A DNA stretch of 19,578 bases from the NCBI GenBank assembly GCA_002322035.1, contig DCNF01000097.1, positions 2,915 through 22,492 on the forward strand, read 5' to 3'. Positions 13,813-19,578 of the stretch are shown one piece after another; the stretch's first letter is position 1, and the number at the start of each line of letters is the position of its first letter. Made by a program: the position numbers and the translations under genes. The DNA comes from Geobacter sp. UBA1603 (GTDB lineage Bacteria; Desulfobacterota; Desulfuromonadia; Geobacterales; Pseudopelobacteraceae). The notes beneath the pieces were generated by a model. The model was not told the origin of the DNA, searched no databases, and saw nothing but the letters and a program-made list of their open reading frames with translations.

Positions 13813-14361
13813 ATGCAGGTAACCACCACATTCAGACACATGGAACAGAGCGATGCCCTCAAGGCTTACGCTGAAGAGAAGCTTGAGCGGGTAACAAAAT
13901 ATATCGACGAGCCGGTTACTGTTCAGGTCTATTTTGCCGTTGAGAAGAAGATCCGTCATATCGTCGAAATCGTCATCAGCGCCAAGGGCGTCAACACCAA
14001 GGCCTCTGAGGCCACCAATGACATGTATGCGGCAATCGACGCCGTCATTGACAAAATCGAGCGTCAGCTGAAACGCTACAAAGAAAAAATCAAGGCCCAT
14101 AAGCCCAGTGGTGACGAGCGCGGCCGGCAGCTCTCCAAGAAAATTTTCGAGGCCGGCAGCATCGAGGCCAGCGACGAGCCGGTCGTGATCAAGACCAAGA
14201 CCGAGACCGCCAAGCCGATGTCGGTTGAAGAGGCCGTCATGCAGATGGATCTGCTGCACAAGGACTTCATTGTGTTTATCGACTCCACCAGTAACGAGAT
14301 CAACGTGCTGTACCGCCGCAAAGACGGCAATTTCGGCCTGATTGAGCCGGAACGCGGCTGA
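13813..14361 (+). CDS. hpf: Ribosome hibernation-promoting factor, long form
   Basis: HPF binds the 30S decoding region and pairs ribosomes into inactive 100S dimers in slow growth. The 182-aa protein has an N-terminal S30AE domain (1-100: MQVTTTFRHMEQSDALKAYAEEKLERVTKY...). A charged linker (about 105-135) and a C-terminal dimerisation domain (136-182: MSVEEAVMQM...NVLYRRKDGNFGLIEP) follow. This is the long form, which dimerises ribosomes without RMF. The ATG at 13813 has AGGAGG at 13801-13806; the frame is open further upstream but lacks the family N-terminus. It lies directly after rpoN, as in most proteobacteria, which suggests shared control. Confidence 0.96.
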   Translation: MQVTTTFRHMEQSDALKAYAEEKLERVTKYIDEPVTVQVYFAVEKKIRHIVEIVISAKGVNTKASEATNDMYAAIDAVIDKIERQLKRYKEKIKAHKPSGDERGRQLSKKIFEAGSIEASDEPVVIKTKTETAKPMSVEEAVMQMDLLHKDFIVFIDSTSNEINVLYRRKDGNFGLIEPERG

Positions 14362-14383
14362 GCCGGGCCAGGCCGGAATCGAA

Positions 14384-15343
14384 ATGGACGGCATCAGCCT
14401 CTCCATCAAAGAAATACTGGATGACCTTGAGTATGGTCTCGGTCTGCAGCTGTTTGCCGGCGGCAGCGGCTCGGACCACCGTGTCTTCAGCCCCCGCATC
14501 CAGAAGCCCGGCCTTGCCCTGACCGGTTATACCGAACACCTGCATCCCGAGCGGATTCAGGTGCTCGGTAATACTGAAATTTCATATTTGTATCAGGCTG
14601 ACGGTGAACACGCCCGTACCAGCATTAACAGGCTCTGCAGCTTCCCCATTTCCTGCTTCATTATCACCAAGGGGCTGACCCCGCCCGACTTTTTGCTTGA
14701 GTCAGCAGACAAGGCTGGCATTCCGGTTCTTGGAACCCACCACCAGTCATCGACATTCATTTCCCTGATCACCAAGTTCCTTGAAGAGCGTCTGCTGCCG
14801 ACAACCCATCTGCATGGGGTGCTCATAGATGTTCTGGGAGTCGGTGTGCTTTTGACCGGCAAGAGCGGGATCGGGAAAAGCGAGTGCGCTCTTGATCTGG
14901 TGATCCGCGGTCATCGGCTCGTGGCGGATGATATGGTCTTCATAAAGAAAAAAATGCCGGCAGCCCTTGTTGGGCAGGCTGAAGAAACCATCCAGCACCT
15001 GATGGAAATCCGCGGGCTTGGTATAATCAACATCAAAGACCTCTACGGGGTTTCTTCGATCCGCGAAAAAAAGATCATCGACATGGTGCTTGAACTGGTG
15101 GAGTGGAATCCTGATCAGGAGTACGACCGTCTGGGGGTGGATGACCGCCGGACCACTATTCTGGGGGTGGATGTTCCCCATATCTGCATCCCGGTCCGCC
15201 CGGGGCGCAACCTCGGCTCAATCATTGAAGTGGCGGCCCGCAACTTCCTGCTGAAAGGGATGGGCTACCACTCGGCCCGCGATTTCCAGGAGCGGCTTCT
15301 GACCCGGCTGGAAGTGCAGCCGCTCGGCGATGAGGTTGAATAG
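14384..15343 (+). CDS. hprK: HPr kinase/phosphorylase
   Basis: HprK phosphorylates HPr on Ser46 with ATP or PPi and removes that phosphate with Pi, setting PTS and carbon control to energy state. The 319-aa protein has an N-terminal DRTGG-like domain (1-125) and a C-terminal kinase domain. The kinase domain carries H144, the P-loop GKSGIGKS (159-166), D182/D183 and the family signature EIRGLGIINIKDLYG (208-222). All catalytic positions are present. I use ATG 14384, since the family N-terminus aligns there. An in-frame TTG at 14342 would overlap hpf. It lies 22 nt after hpf and 3 nt before rapZ. Confidence 0.96.
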   Translation: MDGISLSIKEILDDLEYGLGLQLFAGGSGSDHRVFSPRIQKPGLALTGYTEHLHPERIQVLGNTEISYLYQADGEHARTSINRLCSFPISCFIITKGLTPPDFLLESADKAGIPVLGTHHQSSTFISLITKFLEERLLPTTHLHGVLIDVLGVGVLLTGKSGIGKSECALDLVIRGHRLVADDMVFIKKKMPAALVGQAEETIQHLMEIRGLGIINIKDLYGVSSIREKKIIDMVLELVEWNPDQEYDRLGVDDRRTTILGVDVPHICIPVRPGRNLGSIIEVAARNFLLKGMGYHSARDFQERLLTRLEVQPLGDEVE

Positions 15344-15346
15344 CCG

Positions 15347-16210
15347 ATGCAGGTGATTGTGATCACCGGTATGTCCGGATCAGGTAAATCAACGGCGGTG
15401 CGGGCCCTGGAGGACGAAGGCTTCTATTGTATCGACAATCTTCCGGTCAGACTGTTCAAACAGTTTGTGGACCTGATCGGCAAATCAGGTGAGGCTTTCA
15501 AGGGGATCTGCCTGGTGGCTGATATCCGCGGCCGGGAATTTTTGAAGGGGTACCAGAGCGCATTCCGTCGTATCAGGAATGCCGGGCACCAGGTTGAGGT
15601 TTTTTTCTTTGACGCTTCGGATGAAGTGCTGTTGCGCCGGTTCTCTGAAACCCGCCGTCGCCACCCGGCTGAAGGGCAGTGTACCGTATCCGACGGAATC
15701 CGCTTCGAGCGGGATCATCTGACCGGACTGCGCGAGATGGCAACGCGGGTGATTGACACCTCCGAATTCAATGTTCACCAATTAAAGGAATTCGTGCTGC
15801 GGATTATCCGGGGCGAAGAAGGGGCCCAGCCGTTAATGATCGAGGTGCAGTCGTTCGGCTACCGTTACGGGATACCGCTGGAATCGAGCCTGGTCATGGA
15901 TGTGCGCTTCATTGCCAACCCCTATTTCGTGCCGGAGCTGAAAAACGGGTCAGGGCTTGACGATGCTGTCCGGGAGTATGTGCTGGACAACCGGACAACC
16001 GCCGAATTTCTGGATACATTTTTTCCTCTGCTTGATATGCTGCTGGATGCCAGCAGGCGGGAAGGGAAGGCCTATATGACCGTGTCGATTGGCTGCACCG
16101 GTGGCCGTCACCGTTCTGTTGCTATTGCCGAGGCGACCGGTATGCATCTCCGCCAACTCTGGCCGGCGGTGCGGATTACCCACAGAGACATTGAAAAGGG
16201 GCACACATGA
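15347..16210 (+). CDS. rapZ: RNase adapter / nucleotide-binding protein RapZ
   Basis: In E. coli RapZ delivers the sRNA GlmZ to RNase E to tune glucosamine-6-phosphate synthase; in other bacteria its target is often unknown. The 287-aa protein has an N-terminal P-loop (GMSGSGKST, 8-16) with the family motif DEGFYCIDNLP (24-34), and VADIRGREF as Walker-B-like region. The C-terminal domain contains the conserved IGCTGGRHRSVAIAE motif. It has the full length of the family (about 284). Its stop overlaps the next start (ATGA at 16207-16210), showing coupling to the EIIA gene. Conservation of the GlmZ pathway in this lineage is doubtful. Confidence 0.95.
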   Translation: MQVIVITGMSGSGKSTAVRALEDEGFYCIDNLPVRLFKQFVDLIGKSGEAFKGICLVADIRGREFLKGYQSAFRRIRNAGHQVEVFFFDASDEVLLRRFSETRRRHPAEGQCTVSDGIRFERDHLTGLREMATRVIDTSEFNVHQLKEFVLRIIRGEEGAQPLMIEVQSFGYRYGIPLESSLVMDVRFIANPYFVPELKNGSGLDDAVREYVLDNRTTAEFLDTFFPLLDMLLDASRREGKAYMTVSIGCTGGRHRSVAIAEATGMHLRQLWPAVRITHRDIEKGHT

Positions 16211-16599
16211 CAGGATTGATCGTGGTAACCCATGCCGGACTGGCGAGCGCGCTGATCCGATCGGCAGAGATGATCGTCGGCCCGGTGCAGGGGTGTGAAC
16301 TTGTGGAGGTCGCTCCCGATGAAAAGGCCGATGAAATCATGTCCAGGGTTGTTGCGGCTGTTGAGCGCCAGAGTGCAGCCGGTGCTATAATCATGACCGA
16401 TCTGTTCGGGGGGACTCCATCAAACATGGCCATGTCATTCCTCAAGGAGGGGCAGATAGAGGTGCTGACCGGCGTCAATCTGCCGATGATCATCGAGTTT
16501 ATTTCCCGTCGCGACCGACTGCCGGTTGCTGAACTTGCCGCTGCACTCCAGCGCTGTGGCCGCGAGGGAATCATTGTAGCCGGAGAGTTTCTCAAATAG
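16207..16599 (+). CDS. PTS system EIIA component, mannose/fructose class
   Basis: This 130-aa protein accepts phosphate from HPr on His9 (V-V-T-H-A-G). It keeps the mannose-class motifs TDLFGGTPSN (64-73) and GVNLPMI (89-95), and is a cytoplasmic alpha/beta protein. In sugar-transporting systems it passes phosphate to EIIB(Man), but no EIIB, EIIC or EIID gene is near it. It may act as a regulatory phosphoprotein. It overlaps rapZ by 4 nt and precedes HPr by 25 nt. Confidence 0.93.
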   Translation: MTGLIVVTHAGLASALIRSAEMIVGPVQGCELVEVAPDEKADEIMSRVVAAVERQSAAGAIIMTDLFGGTPSNMAMSFLKEGQIEVLTGVNLPMIIEFISRRDRLPVAELAAALQRCGREGIIVAGEFLK

Positions 16600-16624
16600 C
16601 CATTGTCAAGGAATTGCGCCGCCC

Positions 16625-16891
16625 ATGCTTCAAAAGGAATTTATCATCGTAAACAAGCTCGGCCTTCATGCCCGGGCGTCCGCCCTGTTTGTGAAAACCG
16701 CCAGCAGGTTCCAGTCTGAAATAAAACTGGCCAAGGAGGGGGTGGAGGTCAATGGCAAAAGCATCATGGGGATCATGATGCTGGCAGCATCCAAGGGGAC
16801 TTCGGTCCGACTCTCGGTCGTCGGCCCGGATCAGGATCAGGCCATGCAGGCGATGGGTGAGCTGATCGAACATGGATTCGGCGAGGAGTAA
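16625..16891 (+). CDS. ptsH: Phosphocarrier protein HPr
   Basis: HPr relays phosphate from EI to EIIA. The 88-aa protein has GLHARASA with the EI target H15 and the following R17, and NGKSIMGIMML with S46, the site used by HprK. Both sites are intact, so the protein can be phosphorylated at either. The S46 region resembles Gram-positive HPr, as expected where HprK is present. The SD is weak (AAGGA near 16608-16612). It ends 1 nt before the ptsI ATG. Confidence 0.96.
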   Translation: MLQKEFIIVNKLGLHARASALFVKTASRFQSEIKLAKEGVEVNGKSIMGIMMLAASKGTSVRLSVVGPDQDQAMQAMGELIEHGFGEE

Positions 16892-16892
16892 C

Positions 16893-18635
16893 ATGCGCAT
16901 CTGCTCCGGGCTGGCCGCATCACCCGGCATTGCCGTCGGTCACCTGCAGGTGATTGACCGTCGCCGCCTGGCGATTGATGAATATCCGGTGGGCCGCGAC
17001 GACGTCGGCGAACAAATCAGCCGCCTCCAGTCAGCAATTTCCGAAACCCGCGCAGAGCTTGAATCGCTGCGGGAACACCTTACCTCCCAATCTGGCGAAG
17101 AACATCTGTTCTTTATCGATACTCATCTGCTGATTATTTCCGACGACCGCCTGCTGACAGAAACCATATCTATTATTGAAAACGCTCTTATCAATGCTGA
17201 AGGCGCCCTGCACCGGGTTCTGCAGCGTTACCGCGACCTTTTTGCCTCGATCGAGGATGACTATCTGCGCGAGCGAATCAACGATATTGAAATCGTGGTC
17301 GATAAAATACTGTGCAACATGACCGGCACCGTTGATCAGCCGATTGTCTACCATGAAGGCAAGACAATTATTGTCGCCCACGACCTGACTCCGGCTGATA
17401 TCCTGCAGATGGACCGCTCCCGGATCATCGGCATTGCAACAGAGGTTGGCGGTACGACTTCCCACGCTTCGATCCTGGCCCGGGCCTTCGAGATTCCGGC
17501 GGTTGTCGGTATCGAAACAATCGTCGACAAAGCCCTTGACGGCCACCCGGCAATCCTTGACGGCATTGGCGGTCGATTAATTATAAACCCGGACAGTGAG
17601 ACATTTCGGGACTACCTGCGCCGCAAACAGTACTATACATACACCGAGCTTGAACTGCTCAAACAGGTTGAGTTGCCGTCGATTACCCCGGACGGGCACC
17701 GCCTGTCCCTCAAGGGGAATGTTGAAATTCCGGAAGAGGGGGCCTCGGTGCTCCGCCATGGCGGGGAGGGGGTCGGACTCTACCGCACCGAAATGCTGTT
17801 CATGGGGCGCCGTGATATGCCGTCCGAGCATGAGCAGTATCAGGTCTACCGTGCCATGCAGCAGGCGATCGCCCCGCATGGGCTGACCATCAGAACTCTT
17901 GATGCCGGCGGTGACAAGTTTCTGGATGGAACCGCCCGGTCCGTTGAGCAGAATCCTGCCCTCGGTGTTCGGGCCATCCGGCTCGCCCTGGGCATCCCGC
18001 AGGAGTTCATAAAGCAGTTGCGGGCGATTCTGCGGGTCAGTGCCCACGGACCGGTCCGAATCATGTTCCCGATGATATCGGGTCTTGAGGAACTGCGACA
18101 GGCCCGGTCGCTTCTGCAGCAGGCCATGCAGGAACTCGATTCCGAGGAGATACCCTATGACCGTCAGGTGCCGGTCGGGATTATGATTGAAGTCCCCTCG
18201 GCTGTTCAGATCGCTGACCTGCTGGCCCGGGAGGCTGATTTTTTCAGTGTCGGCACCAACGACCTGATTCAGTACTCGCTGGCAATCGATCGCTCCAGCG
18301 AACAGCTGGCCCCCATGTTTCAGCCGCTCCATCCGGCAGTGCTCCGCTCGCTTGTGCGGGTCGTTGAGGCGGCCCGCGTTGCAGGCATACCAACCTCGAT
18401 CTGTGGCGAAATGGCCGGTAATCCGCTCTATCTACCGATTCTGCTTGGGATTGGGTTTGAAGAGCTATCCATGAGTGCCGGGTCGATCCCCCGGGTCAAA
18501 CAGGTGCTCCGCCGCTGCCCCTACCAGCGTGCGGTCGAGGTTGCCCGGGCCTGTTTGTCCTATGACACGGCAGCCGATGTTGAACTCTTTCTGAAGCGTT
18601 CGATCACCCGTGACATTGCGGAAAGCTGCGACTGA
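16893..18635 (+). CDS. ptsI: Phosphoenolpyruvate-protein phosphotransferase (EI)
   Basis: EI takes phosphate from PEP and passes it to HPr. The 580-aa protein has the HPr-binding N-terminal domain (1-145) and the swivelling phosphohistidine domain with GGTTSHASI, active His191. A PEP-binding TIM barrel follows with GVGLYRTEMLFM, MFPMISGLEE, GIMIEVPSA, FSVGTNDLIQYSLA and SICGEMAG. The C-terminal catalytic cysteine C410-region motif (I-C-G-E-M-A-G) is intact. ATG 16893 has AGGAG at 16884-16888. The stop overlaps the peptidase start (TGATG). No GAF domain is present, so it is plain EI and not EI-Ntr. Confidence 0.97.
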   Translation: MRICSGLAASPGIAVGHLQVIDRRRLAIDEYPVGRDDVGEQISRLQSAISETRAELESLREHLTSQSGEEHLFFIDTHLLIISDDRLLTETISIIENALINAEGALHRVLQRYRDLFASIEDDYLRERINDIEIVVDKILCNMTGTVDQPIVYHEGKTIIVAHDLTPADILQMDRSRIIGIATEVGGTTSHASILARAFEIPAVVGIETIVDKALDGHPAILDGIGGRLIINPDSETFRDYLRRKQYYTYTELELLKQVELPSITPDGHRLSLKGNVEIPEEGASVLRHGGEGVGLYRTEMLFMGRRDMPSEHEQYQVYRAMQQAIAPHGLTIRTLDAGGDKFLDGTARSVEQNPALGVRAIRLALGIPQEFIKQLRAILRVSAHGPVRIMFPMISGLEELRQARSLLQQAMQELDSEEIPYDRQVPVGIMIEVPSAVQIADLLAREADFFSVGTNDLIQYSLAIDRSSEQLAPMFQPLHPAVLRSLVRVVEAARVAGIPTSICGEMAGNPLYLPILLGIGFEELSMSAGSIPRVKQVLRRCPYQRAVEVARACLSYDTAADVELFLKRSITRDIAESCD

Positions 18636-19423
18636 TGGTGCCGCCCGCCATATGGCTTTTCTTCTCCTTTATTTTCGGGGCGGTCATAGGCTCGTTTCTG
18701 AATGTCTGCATCTGCCGGATGCCTGAAGACAAATCGGTGGTTTCTCCACCATCCCACTGTCCACGTTGCGCCTACCAGATCCGCTGGTACGACAACATTC
18801 CCCTGTTAAGCTACCTGCTGCTTGGCGGCCGCTGCCGGGGCTGCGGCCGCCGAATCTCGCCCCAGTACCCGCTGGTCGAGTTGCTGAATGCCCTTCTCTC
18901 CCTGGCGCTTTTTTACCGTTTCGGGCCGTCCCTGACGTTCCTGGCCCTGCTTGTCTTCTGCTCGGCCCTGGTGGTGGTCACCTTCATCGACATTGAACAC
19001 CAGATCATCCCTGATGAAATCTCGCTCTCCGGTATCCCGATCGGCTTTCTGTGCTCGTTTTTTCTCCCCTGGCACAGCTGGTGGAGTTCGCTGCTCGGTA
19101 TCCTGCTCGGCGGGGGGAGCCTCCTGCTGGTTGCCTACGGATACCAGCGCCTGACCGGCAAGGACGGCATGGGAGGGGGCGATATCAAGCTGCTGGCCAT
19201 GATCGGGGCCTTCCTGGGATGGAAATCCATTCCGTTTGTTATTTTTGCCAGTTCACTGGTCGGTTCGGTGATCGGTGTGGCGATGATGGCCCTGCAGAAA
19301 AAGGATTCCAAGCTGGCCATACCGTTTGGCCCCTATCTGGCATTTGGTGCGGTGCTCTACATCTTTTACGGCCGTCAGCTCATCCAGTGGTATCTCCACC
19401 TGGGGGCCGGCGGCAGGGGGTGA
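18635..19423 (+). CDS. pilD: Type IV prepilin peptidase / leader peptidase
   Basis: This inner-membrane aspartic protease cleaves the leader of type IV pilins and type II secretion pseudopilins and methylates the new N-terminus. The 262-aa protein has GSFLNVCICRMP near the start and the zinc-type cysteines C42, C45, C67 and C70 in the cytoplasmic methylase loop. The catalytic aspartates are D119 (F-I-D-I-E-H-Q-I-I-P-D) and D183 (G-G-G-D-I-K-L), among about seven membrane helices. The start overlaps the ptsI stop (TGATG), so it is translationally coupled to EI. No pilin gene is in the window. The symbol is by family; it could serve T2SS as GspO. Confidence 0.95.
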   Translation: MVPPAIWLFFSFIFGAVIGSFLNVCICRMPEDKSVVSPPSHCPRCAYQIRWYDNIPLLSYLLLGGRCRGCGRRISPQYPLVELLNALLSLALFYRFGPSLTFLALLVFCSALVVVTFIDIEHQIIPDEISLSGIPIGFLCSFFLPWHSWWSSLLGILLGGGSLLLVAYGYQRLTGKDGMGGGDIKLLAMIGAFLGWKSIPFVIFASSLVGSVIGVAMMALQKKDSKLAIPFGPYLAFGAVLYIFYGRQLIQWYLHLGAGGRG

Positions 19424-19429
19424 TTGCCC

Positions 19430-19578
19430 ATGAAGCGCTTTCGCCCCGGCCTGACAGTTTCGATCCTGGCCTTTGTGAGCTGCCTGTTGCTTTCGGCCTG
19501 GCTCCTGTTCAGCTTTCTGGCATTCAAGACAGCCGCCAACGACCTCTATGCCCAGAAGGGTGATCATGCCCGCCTCCC
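19430..19578 (+). CDS. N-terminus of a membrane protein, possibly a sensor histidine kinase (partial)
   Basis: The frame starts at ATG 19430 with MKRFRPGLTVSILAF, followed by one strong hydrophobic helix (about residues 8-32), then FKTAANDLYAQKGDHARL, and runs off the window after 49 codons. A short basic N-terminus, one transmembrane helix and a charged periplasmic helix are typical of Geobacter HAMP-type sensor kinases. The visible part does not prove it. It lies 6 nt after the peptidase stop and is likely co-transcribed. No strong SD is seen. Confidence 0.5.
   Translation, partial: MKRFRPGLTVSILAFVSCLLLSAWLLFSFLAFKTAANDLYAQKGDHARL

Noticed and set aside
1..19578. CRISPR array, insertion sequence or rRNA operon
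   Set aside because: No regularly spaced direct repeats, no transposase-like protein and no rRNA sequence were seen on either strand.

Overview
The window looks like a chromosomal segment of a GC-rich, Gram-negative, anaerobic deltaproteobacterium, most probably of the Geobacter / Pelobacter propionicus group (Desulfuromonadia). This is an inference from gene content and order. The LPS-export operon runs kdsD-kdsC-lptC-lptA-lptB-rpoN-hpf as in Gram-negatives. It is followed by an HPr kinase/RapZ/EIIA(Man)/HPr/EI block, a selenocysteine tRNA, an eight-cysteine ferredoxin, acetate kinase and a type IV prepilin peptidase. No species-level identification is possible from the sequence alone.

Layout. 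(1) 1-1131 is a small accessory-looking stretch. It holds a minus-strand protein with two ribbon-helix-helix-like repeats, a 365-nt non-coding region rich in G-tracts and inverted repeats, and a 48-codon small gene with its own terminator. (2) 1326-5717 is a plus-strand run: rimI, pyrK and pyrD (class 1B dihydroorotate dehydrogenase), a TauE/SafE-type membrane protein, and an MscS-type channel fused to a cyclic-nucleotide-binding domain. (3) 5795-5951 is selC (tRNA-Sec, anticodon UCA, encoded CCA) with a strong terminator. (4) 6054-7404 is a minus-strand single-gene ackA unit with its own terminator. (5) 7652-7872 is a 55-aa 2[4Fe-4S] ferredoxin ending at a perfect 18-bp bidirectional terminator, which it shares with the convergent queH-DUF2905 pair. 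(6) 8816-14361 is the Kdo/LPS-transport genes kdsD-kdsC-lptCAB, then rpoN and long-form hpf. (7) 14384-18635 is hprK, rapZ, an EIIA of the mannose class, HPr and EI. (8) 18635-end is the prepilin peptidase, translationally coupled to ptsI, and the start of a membrane protein that runs off the window.

How it fits together. Region 6 makes Kdo-8-P and then Kdo for the LPS inner core, and supplies most of the Lpt machine that moves LPS out of the inner membrane. rpoN and hpf follow in the usual Gram-negative order. In enterobacteria the next genes are ptsN-rapZ-npr. Here that place is taken by hprK-rapZ-EIIA(Man)-HPr-EI. HPr keeps both His15 (EI target) and Ser46 (HprK target), yet no EIIB/EIIC/EIID sugar permease is present. 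The block therefore reads as a regulatory phosphorelay rather than a sugar importer. A sigma-54-like -24/-12 sequence lies across the rpoN start codon.

Most of the window is conserved housekeeping DNA, and I do not see a complete undescribed defence or mobile system. The most unusual items are the tandem RHH protein with its flanking repeats, the permease-less PTS block with HprK, the sigma-54-like site at rpoN, and the cNMP-gated MscS channel.
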